From assembly GCF_004153545.1 (NCBI RefSeq), contig NZ_SDVA01000001.1, forward strand, positions 372,001-436,000: a stretch of DNA of 64,000 nt, written 5' to 3'. Below the pieces are notes generated by a model. That model searched no databases. It was not told the DNA's origin and worked only from the letters and a program-made list of their open reading frames with translations. Shown piece by piece: positions 41,829 to 50,663 of the stretch. Position numbers and translations under genes: made by a program. Positions within the stretch are counted from its first letter, which is position 1, and each line of letters opens with the position of its first letter. This stretch comes from Serinicoccus sediminis (GTDB lineage Bacteria; Actinomycetota; Actinomycetes; Actinomycetales; Dermatophilaceae).

Positions 41829-42731
41829 ATGGACACGGTGCAATTGACTGCCTTGAAGGCGCGGGTTCCGCGCTGGGCTCTCGACACGGTCAACAGCCTC
41901 TCCCGGTGGGGTGCGCTCGCCACCGCACCTGACCGGCCCATGCCCGACTTCTTGGTCATCGGCGCGAAGCGGGGAGGCACGACTTCCTTGTTCAACTATC
42001 TCGTTCGACACCCGGGCATCCTGGCGATGTATCCCCAGGTGCGAGGGAAGAAGAGCACCGACTACTACTTCGCCGACCGCGGGCACTCGTCTGCCTGGTA
42101 CCGCTCCCACTTCCATACCGAGACCTATCGCCGCTTGCTGCGGGCGCGCTTGGGGTACCGGCCCCAGAGTTTCGAGGCATCCCCCTACTACGTCTGGGAC
42201 CCACGCATCCCGGCGAAGGTTGCAGCGGCCGCGCCCGAGACCCGAGCTATCCTGCTAGTGCGCGACCCTGTACTGCGCGCTTGGTCGCACTACCAGGAGC
42301 GCGTTCAGAACGGGGTGGAACCGCTGAGCTTCGAGGAGGCCTTGGCGGCCGAGGACGACCGGCTGGGCGGCGAGCTGGCCAAGATGATGGCTGACCCCAC
42401 CTACCACAGCACGACGTGGGACTGGTACGGCTATCGCAGCCGTGGTGAGTACCTGGCCCAGATCACCACCTGGCTGGAGCACTTCCCGCGTGAGCAGTTG
42501 CTGGTGCTGCCCAGCGAGCGGCTCTACTCCGACACGCAGGAAACCTTTGACCGCATCTGCGAGTTCCTGGGTCTGCCTGCTCACCGGCTGCCGACCACGA
42601 AGCCCTACAACGCCACGTGGCGCACCAAGGACGCCCCTCCAAAGGAGGCCGCAGCCCAGCTCGCGGACCATTACCGCAGCCACAACGCAGCCCTGGCGGA
42701 CTTCCTCGGCGAGCGCCTCGACTGGACCTGA
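41829..42731 (+). CDS. Sulfotransferase (heparan-sulfate-type, Sulfotransfer_1)
   Basis: 300 residues. 5'-PSB loop GAKRGGTTSLFNYL (45-58) with the Lys/Arg pair characteristic of carbohydrate sulfotransferases. KKSTDYYF contributes to the acceptor site, and the 3'-phosphate motif is LLVRDPVLRAWSHYQE. RSRGEYLAQITTWLEHFPREQLLVL and SERLYSDTQETFDRICEFLG are shared with the NodH and HS sulfotransferase families. It transfers sulfate from PAPS to a glycan. Position directly after the flippase supports the repeat unit as acceptor. Confidence 0.92.
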   Translation: MDTVQLTALKARVPRWALDTVNSLSRWGALATAPDRPMPDFLVIGAKRGGTTSLFNYLVRHPGILAMYPQVRGKKSTDYYFADRGHSSAWYRSHFHTETYRRLLRARLGYRPQSFEASPYYVWDPRIPAKVAAAAPETRAILLVRDPVLRAWSHYQERVQNGVEPLSFEEALAAEDDRLGGELAKMMADPTYHSTTWDWYGYRSRGEYLAQITTWLEHFPREQLLVLPSERLYSDTQETFDRICEFLGLPAHRLPTTKPYNATWRTKDAPPKEAAAQLADHYRSHNAALADFLGERLDWT

Positions 42732-42736
42732 GGGTC

Positions 42737-44272
42737 TCAGGCCTCGCTGCCCACCGGCACCGGCTCGTCGGCCACCGCGCGGTGGCGCGAACTGATCCGC
42801 CCTGGGACCTCGGGCCGACGTCGCCGGTGCACCACCACGGTCCCGGCGATGGTGCCGCCCTGCGTGACCGTGTCGTGCGCGGCCTGACGGAGCTCGGGGG
42901 CGGTGCTCGCTCCGCGGGCGACCAGGAGTACGGAAGCGTCGGCGAGCCGGGCCGCCGCCAGGCGGCTCGCCCGTCCGTACTCCTGCGGCACGGTGATGAC
43001 CACCAGCGAGTCGCTGCGCCGTGCGGCGATCTCGCTGCGCGCCTCGGCCGAGAAAGGCTCGTCGTCACCGTGCTGCCGCGGCACGAAGAGGGAGAAGCCA
43101 GGGACCTCGTGCGAGACGTAGTGGGAACCGCTCTCGGTCGCGTCCGCCTGCTGCAGGTTGAGCGCGTCCCGGACGAGGGTCACCTCGTCGTCGTCGGCAC
43201 GCAGCGCGACGAAGGTCGTCCGCATGCCGGACTGCGCCAGGACGTGTGCCAGGGTGACGGCGACGCCGCTGGACGCTCCCTGAGCGTGAGTGGGCAATAC
43301 CGCGAGCAGTCCCCTGCTGTCGGGTAACAGCCCCCCGGCCAGCAGCCTTTCACGAATTTCGCGATAGACGGCCAGATCCTCGCCCAGTGGCGCGACTCTG
43401 ACGTTCGAACGTCCGATGAGACCGAGGACCTCCCCCCCGCCGTTCGCGCTGACGTCATACCGCGACACCACACGAGGACGTACTGCGTGAAGCACGAAGG
43501 CCAGCAGCAGCCCGATGCCCAAGCCTGCCACGGTCGCTGTACCCACAAGCAGGGAGGCGGACGGGCTGTACTCCACCTGACCTTCCGCCGCGGGGTTCAG
43601 TACCGTCCCGCCGCTGGTGTCGATCCCTCGGGCGGTGGCCAGTTGGGAGGCCAGCGCGTCAATCTCCAGGTTGATCAAGGAGCGGTCTGACTCAGCTTGG
43701 ACGGCCGCCTCGCTCCCGCTCTCCACCTGTGCCAGCCTCTCGTTGACCTCGCGTAGGTCATCTCTGAGCTCTGCCAAGCGCGCCTGCGACTGCTCCAGAC
43801 GTCGCTCGATGCGGCTCTGGGCCAATTCGGACCGGTAGGCGAGGAAGGCGGTAGCGGACGCATCTGCGATGGCCCGCGCCCCCTCAGCAGAATCTGCGGT
43901 GGCGGTGATGCGGAGGACCGCGGTATCTGCCACTCCGGCCACCTCCGTGGCCCGCCGAATGTCGGACGCGTCCCACTCCTGTCCCAGACCTACTGCCGCG
44001 CGCTCCGCGACTGCGTATGAAGAAGCCACCTGAGCCTCCCCTGCGGGATCGATCAACTCGGAGACCGGTCGGCTAACGTCAAACGGATCGCTCGTGATCA
44101 AGTTGAGGGACACCGTAGCTGTTGCACTGGCCTGAGTAGGTAGCGCGACCAGCGTCGCTATCCCGGCGCCGAAACCGAGGAGGGTGGCCAGGACGATAAC
44201 CCACCACTTGCGCCACAGCACCTCGACGTAGTGCCTGAGGTCGACGCTTCCATCCCCACGATTCTCGTTCAT
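42737..44272 (-). CDS. Wzz-type chain-length protein with degenerate BY-kinase domain
   Basis: 511 residues, with GGAG before the ATG at 44272. Wzz domain with two membrane helices (about 25-43 and 238-260) around a coiled-coil region (SRIERRLEQSQARLAELRD, about 165-205). The cytosolic part has the ParA/BY-kinase fold pattern, but the Walker A position reads PTHAQGASSGVAVTLA with no GKS/T lysine. The Walker B region is LVVITVPQEY, and the C-terminal tyrosine cluster is absent. It is therefore likely a non-catalytic co-polymerase that may pair with the active kinase at 23556. Confidence 0.88.
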   Translation of the reverse strand: MNENRGDGSVDLRHYVEVLWRKWWVIVLATLLGFGAGIATLVALPTQASATATVSLNLITSDPFDVSRPVSELIDPAGEAQVASSYAVAERAAVGLGQEWDASDIRRATEVAGVADTAVLRITATADSAEGARAIADASATAFLAYRSELAQSRIERRLEQSQARLAELRDDLREVNERLAQVESGSEAAVQAESDRSLINLEIDALASQLATARGIDTSGGTVLNPAAEGQVEYSPSASLLVGTATVAGLGIGLLLAFVLHAVRPRVVSRYDVSANGGGEVLGLIGRSNVRVAPLGEDLAVYREIRERLLAGGLLPDSRGLLAVLPTHAQGASSGVAVTLAHVLAQSGMRTTFVALRADDDEVTLVRDALNLQQADATESGSHYVSHEVPGFSLFVPRQHGDDEPFSAEARSEIAARRSDSLVVITVPQEYGRASRLAAARLADASVLLVARGASTAPELRQAAHDTVTQGGTIAGTVVVHRRRRPEVPGRISSRHRAVADEPVPVGSEA

Positions 44273-44394
44273 GCAACTCCTGTCATCGATGCCCCGGCAT
44301 GCGGTCCCGACCACAGGGCCTCTCGTATGCTACGTCAATGAGAGGCTCTTCGAGATAGCGAGGGGGACCACCTCGCTACGGGAGGAAATTCGTG

Positions 44395-45324
44395 ATGCGA
44401 CCCCGCCCCATACTGGTCACCGGTGCACCACGATCCGGCACCACGTGGCTCGCACGTCAGCTAGCAGACTCAGCTGGCACCGCCCTTCCCGGACGCGAGC
44501 CGATGAACGCCCGCAGCGACAGCAAGCATTGGTACAACCCGACGGGAAGACAGTATGCCCTGGGGGGCACCCTTGACGGATGGACGCGTCTGACAGAACC
44601 GACCGCCAAGCAGCGTCGGTCCTTGCGACTCGCCTACAGCGGTTTGCACCCACTGCTCCTGAGTCGGTACGGACAAAACCAGTGGCGATCTCTGGCACCG
44701 AGAACACGGGTCGTCGTCAAAGACCCGTTCGCGCTGCTTTCCCTCCCTGCCATCTGCAGAACCACCGGGGCCACGCCTGTCGTCGTCGTGCGCCACCCCG
44801 GTGCGGTTCTCGCAAGTTACAGGCGCATGGGGTGGTCACCTGACGTGGCGGAACTGGCCCCCATCGTGCAGGCCTTCGTCCAAGACAATCCGGATGGCCG
44901 GCACCTCGTCGAGCCGGCCCGCGAGAACATGGACGGGTTGACGGCCATGGGGTGGTTCTGGAACTCCCTCTACGGCATGGCGCTCGCGGACTCAAGCCTG
45001 GCTCCGCAGACGATCTTCGTGAGCCATGCCCACATCGCGGCGGCTGGGGAGGCAGCACTCACGACACTGCGAAGCGCCCTTGGCCTTCAGCCCACTACCC
45101 GATCGACTGCCCGAAGCGAGAGCCGAGCTCACCCCCCCGCTTCAACGCCGGATGAGAGCGCGCTACATAATTTTGACCGCGACCCGGCCGTGGTGGCCGA
45201 CGCCTGGGAGCACCAGTTGTCCCCTGGAGAAAGAGAGCAGCTCGAAGCTCAGACCTCGCAGGTCCGCGCTGAGTTGGGGCTCGCTACAACGCATGGCTTC
45301 GGACCCCGTGGGCACCATGAGTAG
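44395..45324 (+). CDS. Sulfotransferase family protein
   Basis: 309 residues from ATG 44395, with AGGA 9 nt upstream; the adjacent GTG 44392 is the alternative. 5'-PSB loop GAPRSGTTWLA at 10-20, VVVKDPFALLSLPAI, and the 3'-phosphate motif VVVRHPGAVLASYRRMG. It belongs to the general PAPS-dependent family; the acceptor is unknown. It opens a six-gene plus-strand operon and overlaps the next gene by 8 bp. Codon use is visibly less GC-biased than the flanking core genes. Confidence 0.88.
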   Translation: MRPRPILVTGAPRSGTTWLARQLADSAGTALPGREPMNARSDSKHWYNPTGRQYALGGTLDGWTRLTEPTAKQRRSLRLAYSGLHPLLLSRYGQNQWRSLAPRTRVVVKDPFALLSLPAICRTTGATPVVVVRHPGAVLASYRRMGWSPDVAELAPIVQAFVQDNPDGRHLVEPARENMDGLTAMGWFWNSLYGMALADSSLAPQTIFVSHAHIAAAGEAALTTLRSALGLQPTTRSTARSESRAHPPASTPDESALHNFDRDPAVVADAWEHQLSPGEREQLEAQTSQVRAELGLATTHGFGPRGHHE

Positions 45325-46564
45325 AGTCAGGTTGAGCGAGGCTGGGGAGCGTACCCTTCAGCAGTTGTGGGGACCGGCTCTGTCCTCCGGTGCCTATCGG
45401 CTCGATGCCACAGCTTCACCTGGATGGGACACGATTCGTTCGTTCACGGTGGCTCCTAGTCCCAGGAACCCCAGGATGTTCATCGAGAAGGCGCCCCGGA
45501 GGGCGGCGCGAGCATCGTTGATGTCATACCCGGGACTGCGAACTCCTCGCATGCAGGCGGCGCGCTACGCGATGGCGATGACTCTCGCCTCCCCCGGCAC
45601 CCGACGCCACTTCTCCTCGTTCACTCTTCATCGGGATCGTCGTGCGACTGAATTCGAACACGAGCCGCTCACAGTGGCCGGGTCGACGCTTGCTACGGAT
45701 TTCTTCTGTCACCTCGGCGTCCGCGTGGGAGCCAACAGCAAACCGACCGCCCAGTTGTTCGATCTCAAGGGGCAGCCGCTGGGCTACGCCAAATTCTCAT
45801 GGGACGCTCGAACGGCCCGCGACGTCTTGACCGAAGCCCGTCGCATGCGAGCTCTAGAAGGGATATCCGGAGCTTTCAGGACGCCACGAGTGCTGAGTTC
45901 GGGCGAGTCGTTCGGTAGGCCATTCGTCATCACTCAGCCACTCCCTTCCAAAGTCAAGCAACTGCAGCAACACACGGAACTCTCAATCGACGATCTATGC
46001 AGCATCGCACCACGAACCCGAGTGGACTCCCCACGCTCGTCACGTGGGCTTCAACTGCTTGCAGACCGCCTTCACGCCTTGCTGCCGGCCAGCCTGGTAC
46101 GAATGCCGGCCCAGGGTCTTATGAGCTTGATCCACGGAATCAGGTCCAACGATGCCCACGTACCAATCGTCAGCTACGATCACGGGGATCTGGTCCCGTG
46201 GAACGCTTGCCGAGATGACGGGGGACACCTGTGGGTCTGGGACTGGGAGTCCTCCATCGAGGACCTCCCCGCCGGGACAGACGCCATTCACTGGTTCGTG
46301 CATTCCCTTCACGGCCCCGCGCCCGCTGACCTCGCGAACGCTATCGAGGACGCGTTTTCGCGAGCTCAGCCGGCGTTGACGGCTCTTGGCCTCTCCCGAC
46401 AGGGTGCCCACCTCAGCGCGGCCACCTACATCTGCCTCACTATTGAAAAGGCATGCTCCTTGGCCTACAGCAACGATACCTGGAGAACGAATCGCGTTGA
46501 TCAACACGCGGTAGCGCGGCTCTTGGCACTTGGTGACAGGCACGTGGTCGAGGCCCTGTTATGA
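45317..46564 (+). CDS. APH-like phosphotransferase in the polysaccharide operon
   Basis: 415 residues. The C-terminal half carries the aminoglycoside/choline kinase signature: SYDHGDLVPWN with catalytic Asp291 and Asn296, and VWDWES with the metal-binding Asp309. GYAKF (Lys159) is the likely ATP lysine. The N-terminal 120 residues match nothing I know. Start ATG 45317 overlaps the sulfotransferase stop by 8 bp; its own stop overlaps the polymerase start. It may phosphorylate a sugar precursor or polymer residue. Antibiotic resistance is unlikely in this setting. Confidence 0.75.
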   Translation: MSRVRLSEAGERTLQQLWGPALSSGAYRLDATASPGWDTIRSFTVAPSPRNPRMFIEKAPRRAARASLMSYPGLRTPRMQAARYAMAMTLASPGTRRHFSSFTLHRDRRATEFEHEPLTVAGSTLATDFFCHLGVRVGANSKPTAQLFDLKGQPLGYAKFSWDARTARDVLTEARRMRALEGISGAFRTPRVLSSGESFGRPFVITQPLPSKVKQLQQHTELSIDDLCSIAPRTRVDSPRSSRGLQLLADRLHALLPASLVRMPAQGLMSLIHGIRSNDAHVPIVSYDHGDLVPWNACRDDGGHLWVWDWESSIEDLPAGTDAIHWFVHSLHGPAPADLANAIEDAFSRAQPALTALGLSRQGAHLSAATYICLTIEKACSLAYSNDTWRTNRVDQHAVARLLALGDRHVVEALL

Positions 46565-47883
46565 CGACCTCGGCGACCCCGGAGGTCTCCCCAAGCGCCC
46601 GGGCAGCTGTGCCCGCTTGGCCGCTGGGCGCACTCCTGGCCGGCTACCCCGTGTGGTGGGCCCTGGGAGTGGTCGACTTCGCATGGATCATCTTCGCAGC
46701 TCTTCAAGTCCTGTTCCTTGTGCAGGGCGGAGCCGTGCGCGCGCCGCGGTGGTTTGGGCTGTGGCTCGCGTTCCTGGTGTGGATGACCCTGTCTGTCACG
46801 CAGCTCGACACTTTTAGCCGCCTCATCGGCTTTGGCTACCGACACCTCATCTATCTGTCCGCCACCGTCGTCTTCCTATACATCTACAACGGCCGTCAGC
46901 GCCTTCACGATCGCTTCATGCTGGGGCTGATCACCGTCTACTGGCTGATCACGGTTGCAGGCGGATTCTTGGGAATGCTCCTGCCGACTACGGTCGTGCG
47001 GACGCCGTTGGCTCGGGTACTCCCAGGTTTCCTGCTCAACAATGAGCTCGTCAATCACATGGTCGTTCGGCGATTCGCCCAGTACGATCCGAATAGTTTT
47101 TTCGGAGTCGATCCCCGCCCGAGCGCACCCTTTCTCTACACCAACAACTGGGGCAACGCCTACTCGCTCATGTTGCCTTTCGTCATCTTGTACTTGCTTC
47201 ACGTGCGCGGCCGCCGTCGGTTCTGGCTGCTGCTCCCCGTGCTTCCGCTCTCTTTCATCCCTGCTGCTGCCACCCTAAATCGAGGCATGTTTCTCGGCCT
47301 GGCCATCGCTGCGGTCTACCTTGGAGTGAGGTACCTACTTCGTGGCCGGCCGATAGTCCTCATCTCTCTCACACTGGCTAGCCTCTTGGGGCTTAGCGCC
47401 TTTGCAGTCTCCTCGTTCGACGAGGAGATCAGCAGCCGCGTCCAGGAGACCAGCACGACCGAGGACCGAGCTGAGATCTATATTCAAACCTTGAGAAGTG
47501 TGCAAGAGAATCCCATACTGGGACTAGGGGCTCCTCGTCCATCTACCAATCCCAATATCCCACCAGTCGGCACGCACGGGCAGTTCTGGATCGTCATCCA
47601 CTCGCATGGCCTGCCAGCCGTGACGTTCTTCGTGGGCTGGTTCGCCTTCGTCTTTTTCAGCAGTTTGCGACGCCGCGACGACGTCGGCACGGTCGCGAAT
47701 GCGGTTCTGCTGGTGGCGCTCGCCGAATTCTTCTACTACGGATTTCTGCCGGTAGGTCTGATGTTGACCATGATATCGTCGGCCTTGGCGCTGCGAGGAG
47801 TCTCACCAGCACCGCCGCAGGTAGAACGCAGGTTGTCGCGCGTTACCGACGTCACCGAGACCACGGCAGGGAGAAGATATTGA
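46561..47883 (+). CDS. O-antigen polymerase-like membrane protein (second Wzy)
   Basis: 440 residues with about 11 membrane helices and an external loop containing TLRSVQENPILGLGAPRPS, then THGQFWIVIHSHGLPAVTFFVGWFAF. Family motifs of Wzy_C proteins (GxG and H...HxxxLxxxxxxGxxG) are recognisable. It would polymerise repeat units outside the membrane. AT-richer third positions than the neighbours on either side suggest recent acquisition. ATGA overlap upstream and TTGA overlap downstream show tight coupling. Confidence 0.85.
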   Translation: MTTSATPEVSPSARAAVPAWPLGALLAGYPVWWALGVVDFAWIIFAALQVLFLVQGGAVRAPRWFGLWLAFLVWMTLSVTQLDTFSRLIGFGYRHLIYLSATVVFLYIYNGRQRLHDRFMLGLITVYWLITVAGGFLGMLLPTTVVRTPLARVLPGFLLNNELVNHMVVRRFAQYDPNSFFGVDPRPSAPFLYTNNWGNAYSLMLPFVILYLLHVRGRRRFWLLLPVLPLSFIPAAATLNRGMFLGLAIAAVYLGVRYLLRGRPIVLISLTLASLLGLSAFAVSSFDEEISSRVQETSTTEDRAEIYIQTLRSVQENPILGLGAPRPSTNPNIPPVGTHGQFWIVIHSHGLPAVTFFVGWFAFVFFSSLRRRDDVGTVANAVLLVALAEFFYYGFLPVGLMLTMISSALALRGVSPAPPQVERRLSRVTDVTETTAGRRY

Positions 47884-48821
47884 CAGGCACGCGCGTGCTG
47901 TACATCTCCGGCGTCGGCCGAAGCGGAAGTACTCTCATCGAGCGTGCTCTCGGAAGTGACCCTCGCTTCGTGGTCCTGGGAGAAGTCACACATCTGTGGA
48001 AGCGAAGTCTGCAGATGGATGAGTTGTGCGGTTGTGGGCAGCCGTTCTCGCAGTGCCCCTTCTGGGTCGAGGTCGGGCAGCGCGCCTTCGGAGGGTGGGA
48101 CACCCTCGACGGGGCCGAGATCGTCGCCGCCCGAGCCCGGTTGGACCGGGTCAGCCGCACCCCACGCTTGCTCTACCGTCTGGGCGGCCGGGCCTACCGC
48201 CGTGACGTCCAGTGGTACGGCGCCCTCTACGCAGCGATCTACCGCGCTGCGGCGGAGGTGGCACAGGCCCAGGTCGTCGTCGACTCGAGCAAGCAGCCCT
48301 CCATCCCCTACGTGCTCGCCCACCAGAAGTCGCTCGACGTCCGGGTGCTGCACTGCGTCCGGGACAGCCGTGCCGTGGCCTACTCGTGGACCAAGACCGT
48401 GGACCGCCCCGAGGCGCAGGTTGAGTCCTTCGGCACGATGACGAGGTACTCACCGGCCAAGCTCTCGGGGGTGTGGCTCGTCCACAATCTCAGCTCGCTC
48501 GCCAGTCGGCTGACCGGACAGCCCGTCACCACCCTGCGCTATGAGGACTGGGTGCGCCAGCCACGTGCGGCGACCGCGCAGATCCTAGAAGTCTGCGGCC
48601 TGGACCCCGTCCCGGTGGACCGCATCACGGACTCCTCGGTCGACCTGGTCACCAACCACACCTGCAGCGGCAACCCGCTGCGCTTCCGCACCGGCGAGGT
48701 GGGCATCAGCCTGGACGAGCGCTGGCGGGAGAAGCTGCCCCGGGGCAGCAACAGGCTGGTGACGGCCATGACCCTGCCGCTGCTGCGGCTCTTCCACTAC
48801 GTAGGCGGACGCCATGACTGA
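47880..48821 (+). CDS. Sulfotransferase with Cys motif (related to the one at 17779)
   Basis: 313 residues from an unusual TTG start that overlaps the polymerase stop (TTGA); GGGAGAAG precedes it. 5'-PSB loop GVGRSGST at 11-18, then Cys50, Cys52, Cys59 and Trp62 in the C-x-C-x6-C-x2-W motif. VVDSSKQPS and the 3'-phosphate motif HCVRDSRAVAYSW follow. The spacing of the Cys motif equals that of the 17779 protein, so the two form a subfamily. The following glycosyltransferase overlaps by 8 bp. Confidence 0.9.
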   Translation: MTGTRVLYISGVGRSGSTLIERALGSDPRFVVLGEVTHLWKRSLQMDELCGCGQPFSQCPFWVEVGQRAFGGWDTLDGAEIVAARARLDRVSRTPRLLYRLGGRAYRRDVQWYGALYAAIYRAAAEVAQAQVVVDSSKQPSIPYVLAHQKSLDVRVLHCVRDSRAVAYSWTKTVDRPEAQVESFGTMTRYSPAKLSGVWLVHNLSSLASRLTGQPVTTLRYEDWVRQPRAATAQILEVCGLDPVPVDRITDSSVDLVTNHTCSGNPLRFRTGEVGISLDERWREKLPRGSNRLVTAMTLPLLRLFHYVGGRHD

Positions 48822-49734
48822 CCTGCCCTCCGTCACCGTGACCATCCCGACGCACGACCGGCCCGAGCAGGTGCGCCTGGCGGTTGAGCGCGCGCGAGAG
48901 CAGGACTACGCCGGACCGGTCGACGTCATTGTGGTCTACGACAACGCCGAGCCCGACGTCTCGCTCCAGACCCCGCACGACGCGCACCGCCCCGTCCGGG
49001 TGCTCCGCAACGAGCGCACTCCCGGCCTGGCCGGAGCGCGGAACACCGCGACCCTGCACGCCACGGGAGACCTCGTCGCCTTCTGCGACGACGACGACTA
49101 CTGGGACCCGGGCAAGCTGCGGCGTCAGGTGGAGGAGCTGGTCGCCGAACCATCGGCGGAGATGGTGACGTGCTCCATCGTGGTCGAGTACGACGGCCGT
49201 TCCACCCCGCGGCTGGCGGGTGTGGACCGGGTGACCCACCCGATGCTGGTGCGCTCCCGCATGGCCATGCTGCACTCCTCGACCTTCCTCTTCCGGCGGG
49301 CTGCGCTGCTTGGCGGGCTCGGTCTCATCGACGAGGACATCCCGGGCAGCCAGAACGAGGACTGGGACATCTTGCTGCGCGCGTCGGAACGCGCGCCGAT
49401 CGTCCACGTGGACGAGCCGTTGGTCCACGTGGTGTGGGGCGCGACGTCCTTCTTCTCCCGTCGCTGGGACACCAAGATCTCCAGCTCGGAGTGGATGTTG
49501 CGTCGCCACCCGGCCATCGCCCAGGACGCCCGGGCGGCGTCGCGGCTCATGGGGCAGATTGCCTTCGCTCACGCCTGCGACGGCAACCGCAGACAGGCCG
49601 CGACGTGGGTGGCCCGGACGGCACGCAGCAACCCGGCAGAGCTCCGCTGGCCGCTCGCGGCGGCCGTGGCCGTGTGGCCACGTGCCGGGGGAACCGTCCT
49701 CAACCTGCTCCACCGGATAGGGCGTGGTGTGTGA
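48814..49734 (+). CDS. Glycosyltransferase family 2
   Basis: 306 residues. GT-A fold: SVTVTIPTHDRPEQVRLAV, the nucleotide-binding NERTPGLAGARNTA, and the metal-binding FCDDDDYWDPGKL. An acceptor segment SQNEDWDILLRAS carries the ED-type catalytic base. It adds one sugar from an NDP donor to the growing lipid-linked unit on the cytosolic face. It overlaps both neighbours in a continuous operon. Confidence 0.93.
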   Translation: MTDLPSVTVTIPTHDRPEQVRLAVERAREQDYAGPVDVIVVYDNAEPDVSLQTPHDAHRPVRVLRNERTPGLAGARNTATLHATGDLVAFCDDDDYWDPGKLRRQVEELVAEPSAEMVTCSIVVEYDGRSTPRLAGVDRVTHPMLVRSRMAMLHSSTFLFRRAALLGGLGLIDEDIPGSQNEDWDILLRASERAPIVHVDEPLVHVVWGATSFFSRRWDTKISSSEWMLRRHPAIAQDARAASRLMGQIAFAHACDGNRRQAATWVARTARSNPAELRWPLAAAVAVWPRAGGTVLNLLHRIGRGV

Positions 49735-50663
49735 GCTCGTCCGACCTCCTCGTCGCCTCCTCGGGCGGCCATCTGGATGAGCTGATCGAACTCACGCACC
49801 AGCTCGAGCCCGCGCCCGTCCAGCCGGTGTGGGTCACGACCCGCACCGTGCAGACGGAGAGCCTGCTCACCGGCCAGCGGGTGGAGTGGGTCTCCGCTGT
49901 GGGGTCGCGCCAGGGGTGGAAGGCGCTGAGGTCGCTGCCTCGGGCTCTTGGGCTCATCCGACGTCACCGACCCGACCGTGTCATCTCGACCGGTGCCGCC
50001 CTGGCCGTGCCCTACCTCCTGGCCGCACGAGCAGTCGGCGCGAGCGTCCACTACATCGAGAGCGCCACCCGCCTGCACGGACCGTCGCTGAGCGGCCGGA
50101 TCCTCGAACGCGTCCCCGGGGTGAGGCTGCACCACCAGGGGTTCGTCGAACCTCGGCGCGGGTGGCGAAGCATCGGAGGGGTCTTCGACTCCTTCGCCCC
50201 CGGCCCGGAGCGGGAACCGGACCGTGCCGACGCCCTGCTCATGCTCGGGACCGAGCGCTTCCCGTTCGACCGCGCCCTAGCCCTCCTCGACGCCTCCCCG
50301 GACCTGTTGTGGGTGGCTCAGACGGGGCATACGCCCACCAAGTCCATCGACCCGCGCTGCCGACCGTGGCTCAGCCCCGACGAGCTGTCCGCGCTGGCCG
50401 CCCGGTCCGGGCTCATCGTCACCCACGCCGGTGTCGGGTCCATCCTGCTGGCGCTCCGCGCCGGGCATCACCCGGTGGTCGTGCCTCGCCTGCACCGGTG
50501 GGGCGAGCACGCCGACGACCACCAGCTGGAGCTGGCCGAAGACCTGGAGTTCCGCGGGCTCGTCAGCGTCCTGCGACCAGACCAGGAGCCCGGACCGGTC
50601 CTCGAGGCGGCCCGGCGTCGCAGCACCGTGCGGGTCCGGCCGCCGGCCCTCGACCTGGGGTGA
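49731..50663 (+). CDS. Fused Alg14/Alg13-like glycosyltransferase (GT28 C-terminal)
   Basis: 310 residues from a GTG overlapping the GT2 stop (GTGA). The N-terminal half begins LLVASSGGHLDELIEL with RPDRVISTGAALAVPYLLAA, matching Alg14/EpsE-type anchors. The C-terminal half has LLMLGTERFPFDRAL and VTHAGVGSILLALRAGHHPVVVPRL, the Alg13/GT28 donor site. In many bacteria these are two genes; here they are one chain. It should add the second sugar to an undecaprenyl-linked acceptor. Last gene of the second assembly operon. Confidence 0.9.
   Translation: MSSSDLLVASSGGHLDELIELTHQLEPAPVQPVWVTTRTVQTESLLTGQRVEWVSAVGSRQGWKALRSLPRALGLIRRHRPDRVISTGAALAVPYLLAARAVGASVHYIESATRLHGPSLSGRILERVPGVRLHHQGFVEPRRGWRSIGGVFDSFAPGPEREPDRADALLMLGTERFPFDRALALLDASPDLLWVAQTGHTPTKSIDPRCRPWLSPDELSALAARSGLIVTHAGVGSILLALRAGHHPVVVPRLHRWGEHADDHQLELAEDLEFRGLVSVLRPDQEPGPVLEAARRRSTVRVRPPALDLG

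Noticed and set aside
45317-46564. Aminoglycoside resistance gene
   Set aside because: Only the generic APH catalytic motifs are shared; the N-terminus differs and the gene is locked in a polysaccharide operon by overlaps on both sides.
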